Positions 23,784-36,045 of a DNA stretch of 64,000 bases are shown in pieces; position 1 is the stretch's first letter; every line of letters begins with the position of its first letter. Location: positions 310,001 to 374,000 of the forward strand of contig VWND01000001.1 in NCBI GenBank assembly GCA_009599575.1. Direction: 5' to 3'. Position numbers and translations under genes: made by a program. This DNA comes from Blumeriella jaapii. Taxonomy: Eukaryota; Ascomycota; Leotiomycetes; Helotiales; Drepanopezizaceae. The notes under the pieces are model-generated. The model saw nothing but the letters and a program-made list of their open reading frames with translations, had not been told where the DNA came from and ran no database searches.

Positions 23784-24740
23784 ATGTTTTTAATTTTTTT
23801 GTACGAAATCGATAAAATACTAAACGATTTTACGTATAATATTTCTTTTAAAACCCAATTTCACAGTTTTTTCGAACGTTTCAGGACCAATGAAATATCG
23901 ATTTCGACTTTTTTAACCAGTTTAGCAGAGCTAATTTCGAATAAACCTTTTTTCGAATTTTTTTTTCCGAAGTACAAAAACCTCGAATACGTGTTTTTTA
24001 AAGCCGCTAGTAACGAGCTAGCCTTTTACCGGCCTTACGACTATAAAATCGAGCTTATTATAAATAAAAAAAAGCTGAAATACACTTTTTTATATAAAAT
24101 ATCGATTTTAAAACTCGAAATTATTAAGATTTACTTTTAAAATAATTTTAATAAAAGTTTTATCGAATTTTTCACCGCTTTTTTCGCTGTTTTAATGCTT
24201 TTCGCTAAAAAACCCGACGATTTACTACGTTTTTGTATCGATTATCGAGCTTTTAATAATATTATTCGTAAAAATCGTTATTTTTTTTTTTTTTATCGAT
24301 AAAACTTTTGTTCGTTTTTCGAAAGTACGAATTTTTACGAAGCTCGATATTCGTTAAACTTTTTATAAAATTCGAATAAATCCCGCCAGTAAAACTAACG
24401 ACGTTTCGTACGCGTTACGGCGCTTATAAATGCAAAGTATTACTTTTTGGCTTTATTAATAAATTCGTAATTTACTAACGTTATATAAACGACGTTTTTT
24501 TCGATTATTTAAACGATTTTTGTATTGCATATTTGAATAATATTTTTATTTATTCGTCCGACTTTTTGAAATACGCTATATACGTTCGCAAAATGTTTCA
24601 AAAGCTCGCTAACGCTGAATTACAAGCCGATATTCGAAAGTTTAAATTCAACGTTATTCGGACCCGTTACCTAGGCTTTATTATCTCGATTAAAAGCTTA
24701 GAAATAAATCCAGAAAAAGTTTCCGTGGTCGCTTATTAAA
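23784..24740 (+). pseudogene. pol: Element E reverse transcriptase remnant
   Basis: Plus strand, one of the clearest domains. From 23784 an open stretch of 118 codons carries the ELAFYRPYDYKIEL block. Then come KPDDLLRFCIDYRAFNN at about 24205-24260, a TKLDIR-equivalent (24335-24355), a decayed YLDD box read as YLNNIFIYSS at about 24525-24560, and the thumb with RTRYLGFIISIKSLEINPEKV at 24660-24725. These are the ordered motifs of Ty3/gypsy RT. One stop at 24140 and a frameshift near 24290 (T-run) break the frame. Catalytic DD is lost (D to N). Confidence 0.93.
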
Positions 24741-25379
24741 AACCTTTTATTATTATAAAAAGTATATAAAGTTTTTTTGGTTTTTGTAACTTTTACCGAC
24801 GTTTCATTCGAAACTACGGTATAATTGCAAAGCTTTTGATTTATTTAATTAAAATTAACGTTTTTTTTAATTTCATTTTTAAATGTCAAAAGAGTTTCGA
24901 CCTTTTTATACTAGCCTTTATTATTGCATTAATTCTATAATATTACAGGCAAAACCTTTTTTGTATATTAAAAACTAACGCTTCCGACGGCGTAGTAGCT
25001 TTTGTGCTTTCGCAATTTTATAGCGACGATTAATTTTTAGTCGCTTATTTTAGCAAAATCATAGCTTTCGCAAAACTAAACTACGTCGTATACGACAAAA
25101 AAATGCTCGCGATCGTAAGATTTTTAGATAATTTTCGTGTTGAATTAGCTAGCTTAGTTTATTAAATTAAAATAATTATTAATCATAAAGCCTTAAAGTA
25201 TTTTATAACTTTTAAATTTTTAAACGTTCGACAAATACGCTGAGCCGAGCTGCTCGCCGATTTACAATTTTTTTATTACGTACAAACCAGGTAAATATAA
25301 CCTTTTGGCTGACGTATTAATACGTCGTACGAGCGAACTCGACCGCCAAAACTCTTTTAAACGCATTCAGCGCTTGCAA
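24741..25379 (+). pseudogene. pol: Element E RNase H remnant
   Basis: Plus strand, directly after RT. Readable blocks are a VAFVLSQF-like strand near 24990-25020, AYFSKIIAFAKLNYVVYDKKMLAIV near 25045-25110 (the E-containing helix of gypsy RNase H, glutamate replaced by lysine), and INHKALKYF near 25180-25205 (the TDH-K strand). It degrades the RNA of RNA/DNA hybrids in reverse transcription. The region is colinear with F 59382-59870. Confidence 0.85.
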
Positions 25380-26570
25380 ACCTTTTTTCGAACCGATTAA
25401 ATTAATTACCGACTTTTGACTGAAAAACTTCGACCTTTCACGGCCTCCGAAACAGCTGTTTTTATCGTTGAAATAGCTGATTTTTTTTTCGTATTTCGTA
25501 TCGTTGACCAGTTTTTTTACGCTAATCGCACAGTTATTAGCTTAATAGCCTTTCGCAAAAAAGCTGTACGAAACGCTACGAAAAAGAACGACGCTAATAA
25601 TACTTCGTATATATTTAAACGCGATCTGTTGCTATATTACGGTCGCCTGATAGTATCAGACGTCGATTATTTTCGTTTGGCTTTTGTACGAAAAATGCAC
25701 GACCAGATTTCCACCGTTTATTTTAGCGCTCGCAAAACTACGCAATTGCTTTCGGACCAATACTATTAACGAAGTATAACAGCTTTTGTAAAATAATACT
25801 ATCGCAATTGCTACGCTTATCGAAAGAGTTTTGTTTTAAAAAATAAGCGCTCCGGCTTTTTTTTAGCTTTTTTTTGTTTTTAATTATTTTTAAAAATACG
25901 TTATAATAAACTTTTGCAGTTTTAATAAAAATAAATACGGTTACGACAACGTGTTCGTAATAATAAATCGCTTTTCCAAGCAGGCTATTTCGATTCTTTG
26001 CCATAAGAATATCGACGCTCGAAGCTTCGCTAAATTATATATATTTTATATATATAAGTATTTTAGCCTTTTAAAAAGTATTATTAGCGATCGTGGCTTT
26101 TAATATTAATTTACTTTTTGGTCTGAATTAAACAAAATACTCGATACGCAATTAAAGCTTTCGACAGCCGCTTATTTTAAAACCGACGGTTAAACCGAAA
26201 TTTACAACTAATATTTGTAAAAACGCTTTCGATCTTTTGTGAATTTTTATTAGAACGATTAAAACGAATTTCTTCCAATAATAGATTTCGCCCAAATGAT
26301 TTTTTTTTACGAAAGTTTAAATAGCCTTTTATTTTTTGAAATTGTATACGGTTATATTTCCTATATTAATTAAAACTAAAAGCTCGATATTTTTTTTTTT
26401 CTTAACCTTTTATATAAGCTAAACGCAAACGAGGCTCGTGCGTACGCTCGCCGTCATTACGACGCTTGAAACCTCGCTAAATCGCACTTTTAATAAACCT
26501 ACGACAAAATAAAAAAGAATGCGAATAAGTTTCGCCGCGCGATCGATTTTAACGTTGGCGACTACGTATA
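25380..26570 (+). pseudogene. pol: Element E integrase remnant
   Basis: Plus strand. N-terminal zinc-binding half around 25680-25720 (HDQ preceding a CYAYRK-like CxxC remnant at 25808). The DDE core: second catalytic aspartate in a stretch read IISDRG at about 26082-26100, then LNKILDTQLKLSTAAYFKTDG at about 26128-26195 including the P/K-T-D-G box, then the region of the glutamate helix (TEIYN, with Q and E altered). The C-terminal basic region with FRRAIDFNVGDYV lies near 26528-26570. It would insert cDNA into chromatin. Confidence 0.88.
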
Positions 26571-27060
26571 GCTCGATATGCGTTTATTTCCGACCTTCCG
26601 GCCTTTTCGCAAATTCGACAATTTTATAAACGGCCTTTTTAAAATTGTAGCCAAAATTTTCGATAACGCTTTTAAGCTAAACTTTTTTAATATTATAAAC
26701 GTATATCCAGTTTTTCACGCTAATCGACTGCGTAAAGCAGCTGACGACGCGCTTTCAGATCAGATTAATTTAGCTTTTGAATTTATTAATATAATTAATA
26801 AGCTTAAATACGAAATCGAAAAATTAATCGCTTGTCGAATACAGCGGAAAACTTTTTAATATAAAGTTTTTTAAGTAAGCTTAAATAAAAATCTTATATA
26901 ATATTCCGCGTCTAACTTTATATATGCTTTTCTAAAGATGCGCGACTTTTATTTGGCGCATAAAAAGTTCCTCGGTCCTTTTGCAAAATTTGTAAATTAG
27001 CTAAAAGCGTATTCCGAAGGTTTGAATTCGTACGATTATTTGAATAGCGACGTATTAATA
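26571..27060 (+). pseudogene. pol: Element E integrase C-terminal chromodomain remnant
   Basis: Plus strand. An SH3-like GPF/Y-type segment (26578-26730, including GLFKIVAKIFDNAFKL and YPVFHANRL) leads to a linker and a chromodomain at about 26800-26960: KYEIEKLIACRIQRKTF, then a KVFxVSLN strand, then YSASNFIYAFLKMRDFYLAH. These match the Y-E-V-E-x-I, W-V-G-Y and W-E-P-A-x-N core of chromodomains with several aromatics lost to RIP. The tail ends near 27060 just before the polypurine tract. Chromodomains bias integration to heterochromatin, consistent with this element lying in a repeat block. Confidence 0.88.
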
Positions 27061-27087
27061 AATAAAAGCTCGAGGCGCGCTTTTTTC

Positions 27088-27101
27088 GGACGAAGGGATA
27101 G
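27088..27101 (+). promoter_or_regulatory. Polypurine tract, element E
   Basis: GGACGAAGGGATAG immediately before the 3' LTR, the usual plus-strand primer position. Confidence 0.7.
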
Positions 27102-27370
27102 TATAACGATTTATTCTGTTGCTATTTTTCGTATTATCTCAGTAATTACGTATAGCTGTAAGCTTTTTGGTCTTTTGGTAGATCTTCCTATCAATTGTAG
27201 AAATTATTTATATATATAAAGCTTTTTTCTTTTAGCAACTTCTGCCTTTTGCAATTATTGATTCTAAATGAATATTTTTGTTACAGAACCAAAGGCTCGT
27301 TTTTTATACCATATGAACACGGCGACCAGTTGACTGATTTCCCAGCCCTCCGACTGATTAAATCGTCACA
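27102..27370 (+). repeat. Element E 3' LTR
   Basis: 269 bp. Begins TATAACGATT (TG of TGTGACG changed to TA) and ends intact CGTCACA; flanked by GAAAC at 27371-27375. The inner part is mutated and the outer about 75 bases (ATGAACACGGCGACCAGTTG) un-mutated. Confidence 0.95.
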
Positions 27371-30224
27371 GAAACTACCGAAAATGCTGTAGTTGCTTTC
27401 GCCGCAGTACAAATAATATTAAATTGCTTATCGGATTGTCGTTTTCGAAATAATTTTTATATTTTTGCGTCGTATAATTATTCGAATAGATTAGCATCGC
27501 GCCGTCGGTTTTTTGGGTTTTGAATCTGACGAAAACCTTTTGCTTAGTCGAAAAGCTGACAGAAATTATTTTATTTTTTATTTCGTAATTTTCGGTTTCG
27601 TAGTCCGATAAAATAGCCGAGATTATTATTTTAAACGCGCTGAAATACGAGAAAGCTGGGCTTTTTTGAATAGTTTTAGTTAGCTTGGCGTCGTAGTATA
27701 ATTGCAGATAGGTTTCGATTATTTCCGAATTGTGTGCGAATGCAAACAGAACGTAATAGTCGAAAATGGCGTCGGTAGGATTTTCGATTTTTTTTTTTTT
27801 CTAAAAATCGGCGATATCGAATTTTATAATTGTAATACGGTCGGGACTAGCGAAACCTAAGGCGATCGGAACGTTAAAATATGCCACGAGGCGGCAGTTT
27901 CCAGGGTTCCGGATAATTAAAGCAGCGAAGTAAAGGCCGGGATGTATTTTAAAAGCTTGTTAAGTAAAATTATAAAATATATTAGCGAAAAAAACTGTAG
28001 GCGCTTTTTAGGTTTTGATTAATCGGAAATAATATTTATATATAGCTATTTTTTTTTTTATAAAATATAACAGTGGCTTGTTTTTTCCGTTGTGAAATTT
28101 TACGTAATTAACGAATTCGCAGTTTAGTTCGAATAGATTTTAAAAAATACTTTCGGTCGAAAGGTTCGAAAAGTCGGCTTTTGAAAATATTCGTTGCTTT
28201 TACTTTTTTATATTTTAATCGAATTTTATAATCGCGTTGAAAATATTAGGGTCTGTTTTAAAATTTGCGTATTTTAAATAAGTTTTAACACGTGCTTAAG
28301 TAATTTTCGCAGTTTTTCGTCGGAATATAAATTAGTTATTAAAATTAATTTCGAATACGTTGTAATTCGAATTTCTGATAGCAGCGAATCGATCAGCAAA
28401 GCCGACAACGTCGATTTTTTTTGTAATTAAATCGTAATACGCCGCGTAATAGCGCACGTGAAAATAGCAGAACTTGCCGTTTTTTTTAGCGTTAACGTTA
28501 TTCGTAAAAACGAAATTAAAAAATCGAAGTTTTTCAGCGAAGGAAAATTCGAGTAAAAACGGATTACCGTTTTTAAAAGTTTTTTTTATTTGTTTCGGCG
28601 TATTATATTTACAGTTTTTCGAAAAAGATTTAGTTTAGTTTTCGTTCGAAGCAAAAGGAAAAAAGCTAACGGATTTATTTAATTTTTGTATAAAAATATC
28701 GAAATAAAACTTTTGAATCGTTTCGTCGTCGAAAGCGAGAATTTTAAATAAAATAATCTGATTTTATGCTTTTTATATAATTTTTTCCGCGATTATTTCG
28801 ATATTTTTTTTCAAGCTTTTTCGGTCGAGTCGTATAATAATCGAAATTTTAAATGCTTTTATTAAAATCTGAAGTATTAGCGGTACGACGTTTTTAAACG
28901 CAACAAGCGTTTTTAATATTTACGTATTTAATTTCGAAAAATCAGATTTAAAATCGTTTGGGTTTTTTTTCGAAATGCCGGCGTTTTTTAAATTTAATTC
29001 CGTAAAATCGTCGCGTTTTTTATTAATTAGCTTAAAGCTTATAATTCGGCGTCGATTTCCGGCTGTTTTTATTCGCGGTGCCTTTTTTGCTAACGACGTA
29101 AATGGTTTTTTTTTCCGAATAAAAAAAGTTTCGAAAATATCGGCGCGCTTTTTTACGTTTTTTGTTTTTATTTTTTCCGGAATTGTTTTTATAAATATAA
29201 TAGATTTTTTATATTCGAATAAGCGATTATTTGTTATTACGCTTTTGGTTTCGCTTTCGGATTCGTTTTCGATAATTAAAAATAAAAATCGCCGAATTGT
29301 TTTAGCTGTTTTAAAAGTATTAATTATTACCGCGTATGTTTTTTCGAATTAAACGAAAATAATATTAGCTTTTTCGTTTTTTTCGTCGTTGTAAATTTGA
29401 AATATCGGAATAGCGTCGTTTTTTTCGTTTGATATAAAAATGCCGCATTTAGCGACGCTTAATTTTTTGTTTTAAAAAAAAATTAAATTTAAGATTTCGC
29501 AGCCGATTAAAACTTTTTTTGGCGATTGTATAACGTCGTCGATTAATTTGCAAACAGTTATAAAAAGATTTATAAATCTGCGGGCCTTTGGATTGTTAGC
29601 TTTTAGGGTTTGCGTTTTAAAAATATAAGCGTTTAGTATTTAAACTTTTTTTTTAATAAAAGTAATAGTTTCGAAAAGGCGAGCAAAATGCCGAAATAAA
29701 ATAACACCGGTGATTTTGCTAAAAACGTATTTTTAAATATTTTTCTTTTGTTAATTTAACAAAAAACGTAATATTCGGTTTATTATTTTCTTTTTGTTAT
29801 TTCGAGCTTTTTTTGCTTCGGCGAAGGCTTTTAAAGCGTTATCGTAGTTTAGCAGGAATTTGTCGTAATTAAAGTTTTTGCGAACGAATTCAGTTTTAAC
29901 GAACCTTTCGTAATCGAATAAAAATTCGTTAACGTTTTTAATTATTATATCGAATTATTTTATAAATATTTTTACGAAAGCTGCTTATTAATTTGAGATA
30001 GCGATATTATATATTTATTTAAATTCGGAAAGATTGCGTTTAATAATTCCGTTTTAAAATAAGTTAAAAATAAGTTTGCTAAGTTTAGCAACGCTTTGCT
30101 TGGAAAACGATATAATATCGATAGGTTTATTAATTAAAAAAATATATTATATTTATTAAAAAATAAATAAAAAAAATACGGGAATTATAAAGTATTTGTA
30201 TTTAAAAGTTACGGGAATCCGCAT
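27371..30224 (-). pseudogene. Element B third ORF, main part
   Basis: Minus strand. The start ATG at 30224 (MRIPVTFKYKYF) is the best-preserved 5' end of the three copies: the frame runs without a shift from this ATG through NKPIDIISFSKQSVAKLSK, IIKRNLSEFK and AAFVKTFIKQFD, with only TAA/TAG stops of RIP type. The ORF continues to the E insertion at 27371 and finishes at 20507. Joined length is about 1,100 codons. Conserved features are the Cys-bearing segment near the middle, many basic residues, and a lysine/arginine C-terminus that could be a nuclear signal. I recognise no known family. Confidence 0.75.
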
Positions 30225-30620
30225 GCTGTTTTTTTAATAAATTATAACTGTTCAGATAGATATCCGTTTAAAACAACGAAAAAAGTAAATAATACAGAAA
30301 GTAGCAAATAATAAAATATATAAAAAATAATTTTCGTAAAATATGCGAATAATACAAATATATTAAATATGCGGCTTAAATATATACAAAGCCTTTGTTT
30401 TGATAAACAAAAATACAGTCAAACAAAAAAAAGTATAGTAAATATCCTAAATAATATAAAAAAAAGTTTTAAAAATAAATAATATATATAAAACAAAATA
30501 ATTAAATTATATACAAACAAAGCAAAACAAAAATAATAAAACAGTATATAATAAAAAAGAAAAATAATAAATAACGAAAATAGCAAAACAGTTAATAAAT
30601 AATCTTGTAAGCATTTTTTT
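30225..30620 (-). other. A/T-rich spacer between pol and third ORF, element B
   Basis: Equivalent to 14430-14824 in A. Low-complexity runs (AAACAAAA, AATAATAAA, ATATATA) with almost no CG. No coding potential seen. Confidence 0.55.
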
Positions 30621-33600
30621 TTTTTTCGGTTATAAATAAAATCACGATTTGAATTGTGGTTTCGGCAGCGAGATTATCGTTCGGTTGTTTTCAGATTTTT
30701 TCAGAAGGTTTTTTTTTTTCAGAAATATAATCGTTTTAGTCGGAATCGTCGTCGGAATCGCTGAAATCGAAATCGTTTTCTGATTTAGAATCCAAAAGAT
30801 AAATTTGCTGGTTTTTTTTATAAAATCGCTTTAATCGATTGGCGGCGAACGTTTTTTTTAGTTTTGTTTTATCGAATTCCGTAAGCTTATAATAATTTTT
30901 ATTTAATTCGATTTCGTATACTTCGTAAGGTCCGAGTTATTTATAATCAAATTTAATATCGGCCGATTTGTCGATAGCGCGTTAAACGTTGTAAATTAAA
31001 ATCAAATCTTTTTTTTTAATTAGCGTTTTTTTTAAAATTTTAATTTTATTTCAGACTTTTTTAGCTGCTTTTTTATATTTTTTTTTTTTTAAAATTATTT
31101 TTTTTATATTTATATCGCGGTAATTTAGTTATTTAAATTTTATTGCTAGCAGATCTGCTTTCGTTTTCATTTTAATCACGTTATAAAATTTTTATACAAG
31201 TTATTTTATTTTTAAAAATAATCGAGCGTTTTTGCCGTATTAAATAAAAAATAAAATTATTTTAATAAAAGCGTATATGCATATGCGTATAGCGAAAAGC
31301 ATTTCCGAGAATTTCCGCGACTAACGCTTATAATTTTTTCGAATAGCTTTTGAAAGGCCGTCGAAAATATTTTTATAGCCTCGTTTAACGGATCCGTTGC
31401 TTTTCGAATTATAAACTGAAATTTAAATACGCTGAATATCGTATTTTTTTATAAAAGTTTCGATAACGCTTTTGTTTTCGGATTTATTATCGATATTTAA
31501 TTTGCTAAATAATTCGTATCGATATACAACGTTTTTTTAAAAAAAATCGTTATAATTTCGGAAATAGCGTTTCGAAAAAATCGTTTTTCAAATTATTCAA
31601 ACAAATCGTTAATAGCAAATACGAAGCATGTATATCCGCGGTCGGTAATCGATACGCGTATAACGTCGAAATTAACTTTTTTTTAAATTTTAAAAAATTA
31701 CGTCGGATATAATAAATTTTTTTTTCGGCCAGGCTTTCGTTTTTAGCAAAAAATACAGCTTTTGACGAAAGCTTTGCAGTTTTCGAAGCATTTTTTTTAT
31801 TAAAAATCGTTTTTAATTCGGTAATAAATGGCTTTAGCTTTTTTATAAAACATTTTTTCGTAGGCTTTTTTTATAATTTGAAATTTATCGGTTTTATTAT
31901 TTATTACTAAGCGTTTTTAATATATATTATTTTTTATTTTATATAACTTTTTATCGGCTAAAATATAATCGAAAGCTTGGTTTTTAAATAATTTAAATTA
32001 ATAGTTTAATACGCTAAATAATTTAAATAAAATAATTAAATAATATACGATTAAATAAAAATTTTCGGTTTTATATTTATCGATCAAAAGTTTATTTTCG
32101 TCGTTAATCGGCTTATTTCGATCGTTTTCGATTAAATCCATTCGCGATGCCAGCCGAAATAATAACGCGAATGCTTTTTCGGCCCGAAAATTAATATTTT
32201 TTATTCGCGGTGCCAGCCGAAATAGCAACGCGAATGGTTTTGGTTTTATAAAATTTAAAACGCAAATAGCGAAGCAGCCGATTTCGTTAGCAATTTATTC
32301 GTCGATGTTTTATTCGTTTTATTTAGCGAAATTAAACGGATAAAAACGTTTTCGTTTGAAAAAGCCGTTTGCCGTTATATTAATTATTTTTTAATATATT
32401 TGATTTCGAAATTTATAAATCGCATCTAAGTTATTTAATTAATAATAAGCGCTTTTGATAAGTTATTAGCTTTTTCATTTAGTTAATCGACAAAAACTTT
32501 TGCGTTTGTTTTTAAAATAAAATATACGCCGTATAATTCGCTTTTTATTTTTTTTATTATTTTAAAAACGCTTCGATATTTTCGTTTAATAATATCGTAG
32601 CGTATTTTAGCGAAAAATTATAAGCCGCTTTCGAATCGTGAAAAATGCCGTTTTTTGTTTTCGTCGATTTATTGCAATACAACTTCCTAACCGAAAATAC
32701 TAGCGTCGACCGTTAAAATAATTTTTTTTGCGTTTAGGCTGTAATCGATTCGCATAAGCGATAGAACTGATAAAAAATCGTTTTTAAAGATTTTTATAAT
32801 TTTGTTTTATTTTTTTTTTCAAACGAAATCGATTTTTTTTTTTATCGTAGCGTAAATAAATGCAGCTTTTTAAAAAAAGTTTTTGATTTAATTACGGTAG
32901 TAAATCATAACGTTAATAAAAGCTTTGGCTTCGATAATATTTTTATATTTTTTTTATTCGCAGATTTTTTCGATTTTCTTTCGTTAAAAATAGCGGCTAG
33001 CGCTGTCAGTTATATAACCAACGATATTTATTTCGGATATGCAAAATTTTAATCGAAGACTAATAATAGCTTTGGCTTTTTCGAAGCAAATTATAATTTT
33101 ATCGATGTTTTAAATATATTTTATTATATAACGTCGAATTTTAAAAAAGATTTTTTTATTATTATAATATAATTTAAGACTTTTTATTTTAACGTCGTTA
33201 ACGTAAAAAAAAACAATATTAAAAATGCAAATTATAAAAATTTTATATACGATTTTTACGAATTGAACGATTAAATTAATAGCTTTTATAAGTATTTTAA
33301 TTATACGTAGCAAACCGATTGGAATTTGAATTGTCGTTATATTTCGAAATCGTAGATTAAGCATTAAATAATCGTAGTCGGAAAACAAATCGAAAAAAAA
33401 AGCGATCGTTAATTTTGCGAATTCGTTTGAAAATTAATCGACGTTAAATGGTACGTTAACGTTTCGTATCGTTATTTTGTTTATTTCGACGATTGCGATA
33501 ATAAATTTGTAAATATTTTTTTTTTTTTTCGTAACGATAAATTATTTGTTTTTGTATAAGCCGTGGCAAAATTCGAAAATTCTTTGTTTAATTCGTTTTT

Positions 33601-34700
33601 TTAGCATTTCGATTATTTTATTCTAAAAGATTTTAGGAACTGAAAAAGTCTTTTTTTGCCAGGCTTCGTAAAGCACGGTTTTAATATCGATATAAGGCGT
33701 AACGTTAAAGCTAAATTAGCTTATTTCGGTAAAATCGAAAATTATAATTTTTTTTCGGTTGCGTAAGATTTCGTACAAAATTTTTTTTTTTTTTAGCAAA
33801 AATTAAATTCCGATTATTAAATTATTAAATCGTTTTTTTATAAATCGGCTGCTAAATAATAAGCTAGAAAATCGGCCGGTAATAAATCCTTCGAATTCGT
33901 TAATAATTAATTAAAATGGTTTTGTTATTTTATTTTTTTCAAATCAATCGTTTATTTTTCCGAAAATATTTTTATCGGATTCGCTAAAATTTACGGATCG
34001 TATTTTATCAGCTTTACGTTTGTAAAAAATGCTAATATTAATATAAAAAGATAAAGTATATAAATCGGGTTTGTTTAATACGAAAACGAAATCTTCGGAA
34101 TTTTTATTTCCGAATTAATAATTAAAAATATTAATATTAGCTATTTTTATTCGCGGTGTTATTTCGATTAATAACGTAAATGTTTTTGGCTAAGTATTTT
34201 TCAGATTTTGTTATAGCTCAGCGTTTGTTTTGAAATTAAAGCCGGCTATTCGTTTTTCGATAAAACGTCGATTAAAAAGATTTTGTCGCCGGCGACGGTG
34301 ATTTGATTTTAAAAAAATCGGTTTCAGTTTTAAAATAAGGTTTTTATCTGGCCGTTTTCGATGTATTTAAAACTAACGAAACTTTTCAAAATCCAAGGTA
34401 TTTCGAAAATAATAAAATAAAAATATTTTTTTATTATTAAAAAGTTTTTATAAATAATAATATTTTCAACGTCGATTTTAATATTTCGTATAATTTTATT
34501 AAATTTAATCGTGTTTTTATTAACGGTAATATAAATTATTCGCTTATCGGTGATAATCGGAATATTATTGGCTTCGATTATTTCCTGGTTTATGCAATTG
34601 ATTTCGGTTTTATTATCGAATAAAACGAAGGCGGTCGTACTTTTTTTAAATATTATTTTTATTTTTAATGCTTTTATAATCGTATAAAAGCAGTTCGTCG
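30621..34700 (-). pseudogene. pol: Element B pol remnant (PR-RT-RH-IN)
   Basis: Minus strand, colinear with D and A. The RT core corresponding to DLFSGYD lies near 33370-33410, and an open stretch at 33110-33388 reads NLRFRNITTIQIPIGLLRII and FFYVNDVKIKS; the latter is the decayed catalytic F-x-D-D box of this gypsy clade (second D as N). The integrase core lies near 31320-31680 and the integrase C-terminus (ELNKNYYKLTEFDKTKLKK-like) around 30850-30920. The protease equivalent is near 34590-34640. It is as damaged as A. The 31998-32228 opening is in the RNase H-integrase linker and also occurs in A and D. Confidence 0.85.
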
Positions 34701-35730
34701 TTTTAATTTTTGAGTTTTTATAGCGAGGGCCAAAAAACTGATTTTTTCCGAAAAAAAATTTTTATCGGCTAAATTAACTGCGGTGTTGTAAATTTTTTTT
34801 TAGTTTTTTTTTAATTTAAAATCGTTTTTTTTTCGAATGATTTTAACTTTTTCGTTTTTTTTTAATATAAGAATTTGTTTATTAATAACTTTGTCGAATT
34901 TTTTTTTTGTATTAAATAAGTCGTTGAATTTCAATTTAATTTTTTGTTTTATAATTCTTTCGATAGCTTCGTCGACGGCTTCAAAGCTGATATATTTATC
35001 GATTTATTTTTCGCTTCGCATTAATAATAAGCGCTTAAAAGCTAGCACTTTCTGAATAATTTAAACCGGAATGTCGGTATCGATATTTTTTATATCGTCG
35101 TTAATTTTTTTTATTATAGGCGTTTTTTTAATAATTTTATCGGTTTTTTTTCGAATTCCAAAATCTTTTTTTCTTTCGATTCTAACGTTTTTTTTTATAT
35201 TAATCGGTTTGGCGAATAAAACAAAAGCATTTTGCTTTTTTATAGTTCGCTGGCTTAATTATACAGCTATAATATTTGCAAATGCGATATTTGCATTAGC
35301 AATATATATATTTGTTTTTTATTTATATATTTAAATTTTATTTACATTTGGGATAAAAGTTTTTTTTTTAATTAATACGCTTTCTGGAATATTTTCTTTT
35401 TTACTAGTAAAAATCGTTTTTGCATCTTTTCTGTTTTCTAAGCAGTTATCCCATTCCGTACCTTTTATTTTTAAGCGAATAATATTCAACTAGCTCTGGT
35501 TTTCAGCTTTATTAAAAAGGCCCATTTCTGCTTTCGTCGGTCCGAAGCAAATCGCTTTATATTTATTAATATAATAAATACTATTGTTTATACAAAAATT
35601 AAATGCTTTGTATTTAAAGCGAATATAAGGTTTTTCGTAATAAATTTTTCTATTATTACAAAATCCACACTTAGAACTACGAAGTTTTTTTTAATAATTA
35701 CTTTTATTATTTTAATAACCGCGATTTTTG
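34701..35730 (-). pseudogene. Element B pre-protease and Cys-rich region
   Basis: Minus strand equivalent of A 18901-20000. It includes the cysteine-bearing segment around 35540-35690. It ends at 35730 where C is inserted; the family sequence resumes at 49096 (GCGATTTTTG here, ATTTTGATTTCCGCG there; A has GCGATTTTGGTTTTCGCG uninterrupted). The ORF-like stretch 35071-35334 on the plus strand is a shadow. Confidence 0.55.
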
Positions 35731-35900
35731 TGACGAACCTCATATATTTCCCTTAAGATACAGACAAAGAGCTGAAAGGAAGGAAGCTCTCGGGGCGAAC
35801 TATATACACTGTAGAACCCCCTGGCCCTGGCGCTACGCCAGAAATGTAACGGAAGGCTGAATAGCCGAAAGCCGAACAGCCGAAAGGCCGGGCCGTTACA
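35731..35900 (-). repeat. Element C 3' LTR (left)
   Basis: 170 bp. On the minus strand it begins TGTAACGGCCCGGCC. It contains clustered GCCGAAAGCCGAACAGCC repeats and a TATATAG sequence (35800-35806, minus). Differs from the right LTR by three G/A transitions. Confidence 0.95.
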
Positions 35901-35912
35901 CTACCCCCCCCT
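35901..35912 (-). promoter_or_regulatory. Polypurine tract, element C
   Basis: Minus strand GAGGGGGGGTAG directly before the LTR start TGTAAC. An unusually G-pure tract, intact. Confidence 0.8.
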
Positions 35913-36045
35913 CCGAAAAAAGCTGGCCTCCAGCTGATTGTATAAAAAATACCGAAGATTCGACACACCGAAATAAAATAAACGAACGAACGAACGACTG
36001 CAATTGCAATCAAAAAATAAAAGAATGAAAAAATGAAAACCACTA

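Larger units (their letters stand above)
20969..27370 (+). mobile_element. Element E: complete family-2 chromovirus
   Basis: 6,402 bp with 269-bp LTRs (20969-21237 and 27102-27370) and TSD GAAAC. Plus strand, order LTR-gag-PR-RT-RH-IN-chromodomain-LTR, the layout of fungal chromoviruses (MAGGY/Tf1 type). Inserted in the third ORF of B. It is the only full-length copy of the family in the window and so serves as reference for F and H. Confidence 0.95.
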
